Source: Clostridiales bacterium
Lineage (GTDB): Bacteria; Bacillota; Clostridia; Oscillospirales; Oscillospiraceae
DNA: 60,880 bases
NCBI GenBank assembly: GCA_014799565.1
Contig: JAAVHT010000011.1
Span: 56,424 to 117,303, forward strand
Direction: 5' to 3'
Shown here piece after piece: positions 25,123-32,810 of this stretch. The notes beneath the pieces are model-generated. The model was given only the letters and a program-made list of their open reading frames with translations. It ran no database searches and was not told the origin of the DNA. Position 1 is the stretch's first letter; each line of letters starts with the position of its first letter. The position numbers were made by a program, and so were the translations under genes.

Positions 25123-26799
25123 TCAACCGTTTCCCACCGCTTTTGACAGCGCCTCCTCCACCCGCTGGGCGATGTCCTTCAGCGCCCCGGTGGATACCTT
25201 GCGCACCGCCCGGTCGTAGGTGTACAGGCCGTTGGTCTCCCCCTCCACGTCACTGAGCTGGGTGTAGACGCACCCGCACAATCCGTTTGGGATGGAGGGC
25301 AGCACCATGTCGTCGTACAGGGCCTGGATGCGCCCGGTGAGCTCCCCCTCGGTCTCGGCCCACTCGCCGTAGCCGTAGTTTTTCCGCTCCTGGGTGACGT
25401 GACCCTCCACCCGGCGGGGGAAGCCGCCGCACTCGCTGAGAAAGAGGAACTTCCCCGGCTGGTTCCCATCCAGCACCCGGCTGTTGAAGTAGACGTGCTC
25501 GCTCTGCACGTCACTCTCATTCTGGGCGAACCAGCCGGAGGTGCTCATGAAGAACCGGGTGGGATCGGCGGGCTTCAGCAGACGGTAAATGCGGTCGGAG
25601 TCGTACTGGCCCCAGCCCTCGTTGAAGATCGTCCAGCCCACAATGCAGGGGTGGTTTTGCAGGTGGGCGATGGTGTCCAGGCAGTGGCGCTCAAAAAACA
25701 CCTTGCGCTGCTCACTGCCGCCCCGGCCCAGGTCATTGCGCTTTTTGTGGCCCAGGGTGGGCAGGACGGTGTCACGGACATAGCGGTACTCCCCGGAGTT
25801 CACCATGTCCTGCACCACCAGCATCCCCAGTTTATCGCAGGCGTAGTAGAACGCCTCCGGCTCCACCTTGATGTGCTTGCGCAGGGTGTTGAAGCCCAGC
25901 TCCTTCATCCGCAGCACGTCCCGCTCGTACTCCTCCGGCTCGTGGGGCAGGAACAGGCCGTCCCGGAAGTACCCCTGATCCAGCACGCCGTGGAGGAAGA
26001 TGGGCTGGCCATTGAGGCACAGACGGGTGTGGCCGCCGATCTCCTTTGTGGTCACGGTGCGCAGGGCAAAATAGCTCTCCACCCGATCCGTTTCGGTGGT
26101 GATGGTCATGGAGTACAGGTACGGGTCGTCGGGCGTCCACAGATGGGGCTGCGGCACACCGATGCGGCGCGGTACTCCCGACCTGCCCCTGGCGGTGACA
26201 GAACGGCCCTCCCCCAGGGCAACGCTGACGGTATACTCCGCCTCGCCCGCGTCCACCTCCACCGTCACCCCGGTGAGGTCGGGGGTGACGCGCACAGAGC
26301 GCACCGCCCCCCTGTCCGGGACGGCCTCCAGCCACACGCTCTGCCAGATGCCGGACACCGGGGTGTACCACATCCCATGGGGCCGCCTGTGCTGCTTGCC
26401 GTAGGGGTAGTCGTGGGACAGGGTGTCCACCGCCTTGACCTCCAGGTGGTTCTCCCCCGGGCGCAGCGCGTCCGTGATGTCGGCGGAAAAGGGCAGATAG
26501 CCCCCCTCGTGCCGGGTGACGTTCTCGCCATTCACCCACACCTCCGCCACCTGATCCACCGCCCCGAAATGGAGCAGCACACGGTAGTTCGGGGGCGCGA
26601 AGCTGTCCGGCAGGGTGAACGCCGTTTCGTACCGCAGCACATCTCCCACGTCCCCCTCCCAGCCGGACAGGGGAGCCTGGGGCGGCCAGGGCGTTCGGAT
26701 GGGCCTGCCGTTCAGCGTCCAGCCCTCGTTCAAAGGCAAAAAGCTGTCCCGCCGGAGCTGGGGGCGGGGATAGTACCGGTTCCAGCCGCTGTGTTCCAT
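25123..26799 (-). CDS. Glycoside hydrolase family 2 protein
   Basis: A 558-residue cytoplasmic enzyme (no signal peptide) with the GH2 domain order: sugar-binding jelly roll (about 20-165; AEVWVNGENVTRHEGGYLPFSADITD), immunoglobulin-like domain (about 166-255) and TIM barrel. The acid/base is E394 in TIFNEGWGQYD and the nucleophile is E456 in LFLSECGGF. LRKHIKVEPEAFYYACDKLGMLVVQDM is typical of family members acting on beta-galactosides, beta-glucuronides or related sugars; the true substrate is open. It is transcribed alone, divergently from the acyl-CoA dehydrogenase operon. Confidence 0.9.
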   Translation of the reverse strand: MEHSGWNRYYPRPQLRRDSFLPLNEGWTLNGRPIRTPWPPQAPLSGWEGDVGDVLRYETAFTLPDSFAPPNYRVLLHFGAVDQVAEVWVNGENVTRHEGGYLPFSADITDALRPGENHLEVKAVDTLSHDYPYGKQHRRPHGMWYTPVSGIWQSVWLEAVPDRGAVRSVRVTPDLTGVTVEVDAGEAEYTVSVALGEGRSVTARGRSGVPRRIGVPQPHLWTPDDPYLYSMTITTETDRVESYFALRTVTTKEIGGHTRLCLNGQPIFLHGVLDQGYFRDGLFLPHEPEEYERDVLRMKELGFNTLRKHIKVEPEAFYYACDKLGMLVVQDMVNSGEYRYVRDTVLPTLGHKKRNDLGRGGSEQRKVFFERHCLDTIAHLQNHPCIVGWTIFNEGWGQYDSDRIYRLLKPADPTRFFMSTSGWFAQNESDVQSEHVYFNSRVLDGNQPGKFLFLSECGGFPRRVEGHVTQERKNYGYGEWAETEGELTGRIQALYDDMVLPSIPNGLCGCVYTQLSDVEGETNGLYTYDRAVRKVSTGALKDIAQRVEEALSKAVGNG

Positions 26800-26939
26800 C
26801 GCTATCGCTTCCTTTTCATCAAAATGCCGTTTTTCTAATCATATCACGGCCTTCCTGGAAACGCAACCGATTCTTTGGAAGTTTCGTCGGTACTGCGAAA
26901 GTATCCCGCTTATTTTTTGTGCAAACAGAATAATTCACG

Positions 26940-26968
26940 TTGACAAACCCGCCCTGCCATGATACATT
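26940..26968 (+). promoter_or_regulatory. Consensus sigma-A promoter of the acyl-CoA dehydrogenase operon
   Basis: A perfect TTGACA (26940-26945), a 17-base spacer and TACATT (26963-26968) lie 58 bases before the start codon. This is the best vegetative promoter in the region and predicts strong expression when not repressed. Confidence 0.85.
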
Positions 26969-26978
26969 TAAGACAGAG

Positions 26979-26997
26979 GATAATGATTCCTATTACC
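26979..26997 (+). promoter_or_regulatory. Fur/PerR-like operator at the transcription start
   Basis: GATAATGATTCCTATTACC matches the 19-base Fur-family box (GATAATGATAATCATTATC) at 14 of 19 positions by my alignment, including the whole left half. It sits just after the predicted +1, where a bound repressor would block transcription. Fur, PerR or Zur cannot be told apart by sequence. Confidence 0.5.
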
Positions 26998-27026
26998 GTC
27001 ACTAATCACTCAAAGGAGGTCACTCT

Positions 27027-28937
27027 ATGTTGTTCCAGACCACGCAGGCCCACGAGGAGCTGCGCGCCAAGATCCGCGCCTTTGCGGAGGCTGAGGTAAA
27101 GCCCAACGCCATCCTCTATGACCAGGAGAGCCGCTTCCCCGCCGAGGCCATCAAGAAGCTGGCCGAGATGGGCCTGATGGGCATCCCCTACCCCAAGGAG
27201 TACGGCGGCGCGGGGCTCGACGTGATGAGCTACGCCATCGCTGTGGAAGAGCTGTCCCGGGTGGACGGCGGCACGGGCGTCATCCTGTCCGCCCATGTGT
27301 CCCTGGGCACCTGGCCCATCTTCGCCTTCGGCACCGAGGAGCAGAAGCAGAAGTACCTGGTTCCCCTGGCAAAGGGCGAGAAGATCGGCGCATTCGGCCT
27401 GACCGAGCCCAACGCCGGCTCCGACGCGGGCGGCACTGAGACCACCGCCATTGACAAGGGCGACCACTGGCTGCTCAACGGCCAGAAGATCTTCATCACC
27501 AACGGCGGCGTGGCGGACACCTATGTGGTCTTCGCCGTCACCACCCCGGATATCGGCACCCGGGGCATCTCCGCCTTTATCGTGGAAAAGGGCTGGAAGG
27601 GCTTTACCTTTGAGCCCCACTATGATAAAATGGGCATCCGCTCCTCCGAGACCTGCCAGCTCAACTTTGACGACGTGAAGGTGCCCAAGGAGAATCTGCT
27701 GGGCAAGGAGGGCCAGGGCTTCAAGATCGCCATGGCCACCCTGGACGGCGGCCGCATCGGCATCGCCTCCCAGGCCCTGGGCATCGCCCAGGGGGCCTAT
27801 GAGTCCGCCGTGGAATACGCCAAGGAGCGCGTCCAGTTCGGCAAGCCCATCGGCTTCAACCAGGCCCTCACCTTCAAGCTGGCCGACATGGCCACCAAGC
27901 TGAAGTGCGCCCGGATGCTGGTGTACTCCGCCGCCGAGAAGAAGGAGGCCCACGAGCCCTACAGCGTGGACGCCGCTATGGCCAAGCTGTACGCCTCCGA
28001 GACCGCCCTGGAAATCGTCAACGACGCGGTGCAGATCTACGGCGGCACCGGCTTCCTCAAGGGCATGGACGTGGAGCGGATGTACCGCGACGCCAAGATC
28101 ACCACCATCTACGAGGGCACCAGCGAGGTGCAGCGGATGGTCATTGGCGCGTCCATCATGGGCAAGCCTCCCAAGAGCGCCGGCGGCTCCTCCAGCGTGG
28201 CCAAGAAGCCCGCCCCCATCACCGGCGTGCGCAAGGGCATGATCCTTAAAGAGGGCGGCGCCAAGGAGCGGGTGGACGCCCTGGTGGCCGCGCTGAAAAA
28301 GGACGGCTATGACTTCTCTGTGGGCATCCCCATCGACACCCCCATCGCCCAGGCGGAGCGGGTGGTGTCCGCCGGCCAGGGCATCGGCTCCAAGGAGAAC
28401 ATGAAGCTCATCGAGGACTTGGCCAAGGCTGCCGGCGCTGCCATTGGCTCCAGCCGTCCCGTGGCCGAGACCCACAAGTTCGTCCCGCTCAACCGCTATG
28501 TAGGTATGTCCGGCCAGAAGTTCAAGGGCAACCTGTATATCGCCTGCGGCATCTCCGGCGCGGTTCAGCACCTGAAGGGCATCAAGGACGCCTCTACCAT
28601 CGTGGCCATCAACAAGAGCTCCAACGCCCCCATTTTCAAGAACTGCGACTACGGCATCGTGGGCGACGTGAACGAGATCCTGCCCCTGCTGGCCGAGGCC
28701 CTGGGCATGGAGGAAAAGCAGCCCGCGCCCCCCATGGTGAAGATGAAGCGGCCCCCCGCCCCCAAGCCTGAGCCCATCGGCAAGCGCTACGTGTGCATGG
28801 GCTGCGGCTACGAGTATGTCCCCGAGCTGGGCGACCCGGACGGCGACGTGGCCCCCGGCACCCTGTTTGAGAAGCTGCCCGAGGGCTGGGCCTGCCCCGA
28901 GTGCGCCGAGAGCAAGGACAAATTCATCGAAGCTTGA
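27027..28937 (+). CDS. Acyl-CoA dehydrogenase / ETF-alpha FAD domain / rubredoxin fusion
   Basis: A 636-residue three-part flavoprotein. Residues 1-380 are an acyl-CoA dehydrogenase of the short-chain/butyryl type: [12 protein letters not shown] (125-136), [15 protein letters not shown], and the catalytic base E363 in [10 protein letters not shown]. Residues about 400-560 match the C-terminal FAD domain of ETF-alpha: [50 protein letters not shown] and [19 protein letters not shown]. Residues about 585-636 are a rubredoxin with C590-x2-C593 and C623-x2-C626. The order gives a covalent path acyl-CoA to FAD to FAD to Fe(Cys)4. FprA follows 35 bases downstream. The ETF-beta part is missing. The ATG at 27027 has AAAGGAGG. 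Confidence 0.93.
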   Translation: MLFQTTQAHEELRAKIRAFAEAEVKPNAILYDQESRFPAEAIKKLAEMGLMGIPYPKEYGGAGLDVMSYAIAVEELSRVDGGTGVILSAHVSLGTWPIFAFGTEEQKQKYLVPLAKGEKIGAFGLTEPNAGSDAGGTETTAIDKGDHWLLNGQKIFITNGGVADTYVVFAVTTPDIGTRGISAFIVEKGWKGFTFEPHYDKMGIRSSETCQLNFDDVKVPKENLLGKEGQGFKIAMATLDGGRIGIASQALGIAQGAYESAVEYAKERVQFGKPIGFNQALTFKLADMATKLKCARMLVYSAAEKKEAHEPYSVDAAMAKLYASETALEIVNDAVQIYGGTGFLKGMDVERMYRDAKITTIYEGTSEVQRMVIGASIMGKPPKSAGGSSSVAKKPAPITGVRKGMILKEGGAKERVDALVAALKKDGYDFSVGIPIDTPIAQAERVVSAGQGIGSKENMKLIEDLAKAAGAAIGSSRPVAETHKFVPLNRYVGMSGQKFKGNLYIACGISGAVQHLKGIKDASTIVAINKSSNAPIFKNCDYGIVGDVNEILPLLAEALGMEEKQPAPPMVKMKRPPAPKPEPIGKRYVCMGCGYEYVPELGDPDGDVAPGTLFEKLPEGWACPECAESKDKFIEA

Positions 28938-28972
28938 CCAAGGATCATTGACCAATAAGGAGGAAACGACCT

Positions 28973-30196
28973 ATGTATTGTGTCCGCACCGTCACCGACA
29001 ACCTTTACTGGGTGGGCGCCAACGACCACCGCACCCATCTGTTTGAGAACATCCACCCCATCTCCCGGGGCGTAAGCTACAACTCCTATCTGCTGATGGA
29101 CGAGAGCACCGTCCTGTTCGACACCGTGGACTGGTCCGTCTGCCGCCAGCTGATGGAGAACCTGGACTACCTGCTGGGCGACCGGCCTCTGGACTACCTG
29201 GTCATCAACCACATGGAGCCCGACCACGGCGCGTCCATCGAGGAGATTTTGATCCGCTGGCCCAACGTGAAGATCATCTCCACCGCCAAGGCCTTCATGC
29301 TCATGCGGCAGTTCGGCTTCACCGTGGACAACCAGGAGCTGATCGAGGTCAAGGAGGGCGACACCTACTCCTTCGGCGAGCACACCGTCACCTTCATCGC
29401 CGCCCCCATGGTCCACTGGCCCGAGGCCATGGTCACCTTCGACCTGACCAACGGCGTGCTCTTCTCCGCCGACGCCTTCGGCTCCTTCATCGCCCTGGAC
29501 GGCAAGCTGTTTGCCGACGAGGTCAACTTCGACCGGGACTGGATCGATGAGGCCCGCCGCTACCTCACCAACATCGTGGGCAAGTACGGCCCCCAGGTGC
29601 AGGCGCTGCTGAAAAAGGCCGCGGGCATCCTGGACAAGATCAAGTTCATCTGCCCCCTCCACGGCCCCGTGTGGCGTGAGAACCTGCTGTACTTCGTGGA
29701 TAAGTACGACAAGTGGAGCAAGTACCAGCCCGAGGAGCAGGGCGTCATGATCGCCTACGCCTCCATGTACGGCAACACCGAGTCCGCCGCCCAGGCCCTG
29801 GCCGCCAAGCTGTGTGAGAAGGGCATGACCAACGTGTGGGTGTACGACGTGTCCAACACCCACGTCTCCCAGCTGGTCAGCGAGGCCTTCCGGCTCAGCC
29901 ACCTGGTGTTCGCCTCCGTCACCTACAACCTGGGCATCTACCCCGTGATGCACGACTTCCTCATGCACCTCAAGGCCCTCAACTTCCAGAACCGCACCTG
30001 CGCCATCATTGAGAACGGCTCCTGGGCCGTCAAGTCCGGCGACTTGATGCAGAAGTTCCTGGAGGATGAGATGAAGAACATGACCGTGCTGGGCGACCGG
30101 CTCAGCCTGGCCTCCGCCCTCCACCCGGACAAGGCATCCGAGCTGGACGCCCTGGCCGACTCCATCATCGAGTCCATGGCGCAGGAGAAGGCGTAA
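28973..30196 (+). CDS. fprA: FprA-type flavodiiron protein (rubredoxin:oxygen/NO oxidoreductase)
   Basis: A 407-residue A-type flavoprotein. The metallo-beta-lactamase-like domain (about 1-250) has the diiron ligands in NHMEPDHG (H80, E82, D84, H85) and later histidines such as in LHGPVWR. The flavodoxin domain (about 255-400) starts MIAYASMYGNTESAAQALAAKL, with the FMN phosphate loop. Such proteins reduce oxygen to water (or NO to N2O) with electrons from rubredoxin. The preceding gene ends with a rubredoxin domain, so the two very likely act as donor and acceptor. A terminator follows. The ATG at 28973 has AAGGAGG. Confidence 0.95.
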   Translation: MYCVRTVTDNLYWVGANDHRTHLFENIHPISRGVSYNSYLLMDESTVLFDTVDWSVCRQLMENLDYLLGDRPLDYLVINHMEPDHGASIEEILIRWPNVKIISTAKAFMLMRQFGFTVDNQELIEVKEGDTYSFGEHTVTFIAAPMVHWPEAMVTFDLTNGVLFSADAFGSFIALDGKLFADEVNFDRDWIDEARRYLTNIVGKYGPQVQALLKKAAGILDKIKFICPLHGPVWRENLLYFVDKYDKWSKYQPEEQGVMIAYASMYGNTESAAQALAAKLCEKGMTNVWVYDVSNTHVSQLVSEAFRLSHLVFASVTYNLGIYPVMHDFLMHLKALNFQNRTCAIIENGSWAVKSGDLMQKFLEDEMKNMTVLGDRLSLASALHPDKASELDALADSIIESMAQEKA

Positions 30197-30208
30197 ACCA
30201 CACACAAG

Positions 30209-30243
30209 GAAAGGCCCCGGGACAATGTCCCGGGGCCTTTTTA
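30209..30243. terminator. Terminator after fprA
   Basis: A 15-bp stem AAAGGCCCCGGGACA / TGTCCCGGGGCCTTT with a 2-base loop, followed by TTT. It lies between two convergent genes. Confidence 0.92.
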
Positions 30244-30271
30244 GCAGGCTTTTACTGATTGGGGGCCAGCT

Positions 30272-32128
30272 TTATTCCGCCAGCTCCTCACCGAAGAACT
30301 CAGCCAGCACCTCGCCGCAGTTGAGCACCGCCTCGTCCTCGTCACCCACCAGGGTGGTGAGTTCGGGCATGACTATGTCGTTGTACAGCGCGAAATTGGT
30401 CAGGAAGTCCCGCGCCGCGGCCACGGTCACCAGCTCATCCGGCTCAAACGTGTCGCCGGAGATGATGCCGATGGACTGGGCCCAGCCAATGGCCAGGGCG
30501 TACTGGTGATCTGCGGGCACGTCGGCGAAGGTGGCGGGCTCGCTCTCAGGCTCGCCCTCATGCCGCCACAGGTAGTCGATGAACTGGGCACGGGTGATCG
30601 GGCCGGAGGCCAGAGGCACCGCGGGGGCGTCGATCTCGACGTCGGAAGCGCCGGAATGATCGGGCTCATCGGGGGTAACGATGGGCTCGTCGGGAGTGGT
30701 GGGCTGCTCGACCTCCTCCCACTGAGCCACCAGAGTGATGGCCTTGTCTACCGTCACGGTGGTGACGGGCTCACCGTTCTCGTCGATCCAGCCGAGGAAC
30801 TTGTAGCCCTCACGCTCGTCAGGGGTCGGGAGGGTGATCTCAGTGCCCTTTTCCACCTCGGCCAGCACGTTGCCGTCCTTATCGGTCACCGTGAAATACT
30901 CGTCATGGGCGGCCTTGATGAGCAGCTGGCCGGTATAGCCCTGGATGCTGCCCATTTTGTCGTAAGTATCGCCCCAGCGCCCGCTGTAGTCGTTATACCA
31001 GCCGGTGATGTCTTTGCCGTTCAGGTCGGCGCCCATGCTGCCGGCGTTGGACAGGGTAATGGTGGCGCCCGTCACATTCCAGATGTCGTCTCCGCCCTTA
31101 TTCGCTTCATTTCCATAAAGCTTGCCGCTTTCCATGGTGAACGTACCTTTATTGTACACACCGCCGGCATAGGAACTCGAGGTATTTCCAGAAATGCTGC
31201 CGCCGCTCACGGTAGTTTTCGAATTGCTCGCGTTGTAGATGCCGCCGCCATAGGCCGCGTCGTTCCCGGTGATCTCGCCGCCGGTCACGGCGAGGCCGCC
31301 GCTTACCACATACACGCCGCCGCCATTGGTCGCGCTGTTCCCGGAGATCTCGCCGCCAGTCACGGTGGCGCTGCCGCCCTTATTGACAAGCACGCCGCCG
31401 CCATAGGTCGCCTCGTTGTCGGAGATCGTGCCGTTCTTCACGGTGATCTTGCTACCATCGTAGACGTACATACCGCCGCCCTGATTGGCCTTGTTCCCGG
31501 TAATCTCGCCGCCGTTTACCTCGGTCTCCGTGTTGATCCGGTTATAAACGCCACCGCCATCGTTGGTCGCTTCGTTGTCGGAGATCGTGCCGCCGTTCAT
31601 GATAAAGGTGCCGCCCGTAGTGACAAACACGCCACCGCCATAGGTCGCCTCGTTGTCGGAGATCGTGCCGCCCTTCATGGTGAAGGTGCCATCCTGGACG
31701 AGTACACCGCCGCCGCCATAGGCGGCGCTGTTCCCGGAGATCGTGCCGCCGTTCATGGTGAGGTCGCCGCCATTGAGCGACACGCCGCCCCCGCCCCCGG
31801 TACCGCCGGTGATCAGTCCGCTGCCCTTGGAGCTGTCCTCCAGGGTCAAAGACCCATCAATTACCCTGATGACAGAGCTTCTTTCATCCCCCTTCAGCGT
31901 ATGGCCGTTCAGATCCAGCGTAATACTCTTCTTATAAATTTGTATCCAGCTGACGTCATCGTCTTGGGTCGATGAGTAGTCCTCCTCAAGCTTGACCGTA
32001 CCGCCGTCTTCCGTTTCCCCGATGATATCGCGGAGCTCGGCAAACGTCCCGGCAAAGGACGGCGCGACCAGGCTTGCGCACAACACCAGCGACAACGCCA
32101 CAGTCATGATCCTTTTCAATTGTTTCAC
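30272..32128 (-). CDS. Secreted beta-helix surface protein with InlB-type repeat and SLH-like domain
   Basis: A 618-residue exported protein. The GTG at 32128 follows AAAGGAAG and gives a signal peptide (VKQLKRIMTVALSLVLCASLVAPSFA). Residues about 85-390 consist of ten or so repeats of about 25 residues of the kind GGTISDNEATYGGGV, predicted to form a right-handed beta-helix. Around 430-480 is an InlB/Flg_new-type repeat (GYKFLGWIDENGEPVTTVTVDKAITLVAQWE). After a Pro/Asp/Glu linker comes one SLH-like domain (ITRAQFIDYLWRHEGEPES to AWAQSIG-type FADVPADHQYALAIGWAQSIGIISGD). It is probably wall-attached, for adhesion or glycan contact. It lies just outside the mobile element. Confidence 0.85.
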   Translation of the reverse strand: MKQLKRIMTVALSLVLCASLVAPSFAGTFAELRDIIGETEDGGTVKLEEDYSSTQDDDVSWIQIYKKSITLDLNGHTLKGDERSSVIRVIDGSLTLEDSSKGSGLITGGTGGGGGVSLNGGDLTMNGGTISGNSAAYGGGGVLVQDGTFTMKGGTISDNEATYGGGVFVTTGGTFIMNGGTISDNEATNDGGGVYNRINTETEVNGGEITGNKANQGGGMYVYDGSKITVKNGTISDNEATYGGGVLVNKGGSATVTGGEISGNSATNGGGVYVVSGGLAVTGGEITGNDAAYGGGIYNASNSKTTVSGGSISGNTSSSYAGGVYNKGTFTMESGKLYGNEANKGGDDIWNVTGATITLSNAGSMGADLNGKDITGWYNDYSGRWGDTYDKMGSIQGYTGQLLIKAAHDEYFTVTDKDGNVLAEVEKGTEITLPTPDEREGYKFLGWIDENGEPVTTVTVDKAITLVAQWEEVEQPTTPDEPIVTPDEPDHSGASDVEIDAPAVPLASGPITRAQFIDYLWRHEGEPESEPATFADVPADHQYALAIGWAQSIGIISGDTFEPDELVTVAAARDFLTNFALYNDIVMPELTTLVGDEDEAVLNCGEVLAEFFGEELAE

Positions 32129-32311
32129 TTCACATACTTCCTTTCTGATAAAAAGACTGGCTTGGATGTCTATTCGTTCACGCCATTCTGGCATGAACGA
32201 AAGACCCCGGGGTCTTTCCTGAATTTGATTATAGTATACTTTCAGCGGAAATCAACGGGTTACAAAATACCCCCACCGCTATGAAAAAATCACACCCGTG
32301 AGGCGGCAGAA

Positions 32312-32343
32312 AAAGAAGCGCGGCCTCCTGGCCGCGCTTCTTT
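32312..32343 (-). terminator. Terminator downstream of spoVT
   Basis: An 11-bp stem GAAGCGCGGCC / GGCCGCGCTTC with a TCCT loop, with TTTTTCT following on the minus strand. It lies 29 bases after the spoVT stop codon and belongs to the chromosomal spoVT gene. Confidence 0.88.
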
Positions 32344-32371
32344 CATGGCTTCTTAAATTCCCCGGAGCAGC

Positions 32372-32810
32372 TCAACTCTCCATATGGCGGCCCAGAAAAC
32401 CGGCCACCGTCTGAGCCAGCTTCAGCTCTACGTCGCCCAGGGCGGGAGCATCCCCGCCGTCACTGACAAAGGCCACACAGCCCAACACATCCCCCTCGGA
32501 CAGGATGGGTACAGCGATGAGCACCCGGTACTTGTCACTGCCGTCACACAGTGACAGGGCCTGCTCGGCCTGGACGCTGCGGCGCTCCTCCATCAGCTGC
32601 TCCACCTGTGGGGATACCCGCTTGTCCACCACCTCCCGACGGGGTACGCCCCCGGCGGCAATGACGCTATCCCGATCGGTGATGACGGCGGGCAGCCCCG
32701 CCACCCGGCTGATGGTGTCGCAGAGCTGGGCGGCGAAGTCAGAGACATCGCCCAATTGAGAGTATTTTTTGAAAATAACGCCGCCCTCGCGGTCGGTGTA
32801 AATCTCCAAG
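32372..32810 (-). pseudogene. spoVT: spoVT 3' part (codons for the GAF-like domain), separated from its 5' part
   Basis: This stretch encodes the last 145 residues of SpoVT: LEIYTDREGGVIFKKYSQLGD, a GAF domain with GLPAVITDRDSVIAAGG and VLIAVPILSEGDVLGCVAFVS, and the ending AQTVAGFLGRHMES. These correspond to Bacillus SpoVT from about residue 34 to the end. The AbrB-type DNA-binding N-terminus is missing here; it lies at 57015-57112. In the present arrangement the piece is read as the C-terminal part of the serine recombinase. Joining 57112-57015 to 32810-32372 gives 537 bases, that is 178 codons plus stop, all in frame. Its separation is best explained by insertion of the 32811-57022 element. 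Confidence 0.93.

Noticed and set aside
30272-32128. Tandem repeats as a CRISPR array or DNA satellite
   Set aside because: The roughly 75-base periodicity is coding (GGTISDNEATYGGG-type beta-helix repeats), in frame throughout and without unique spacers.
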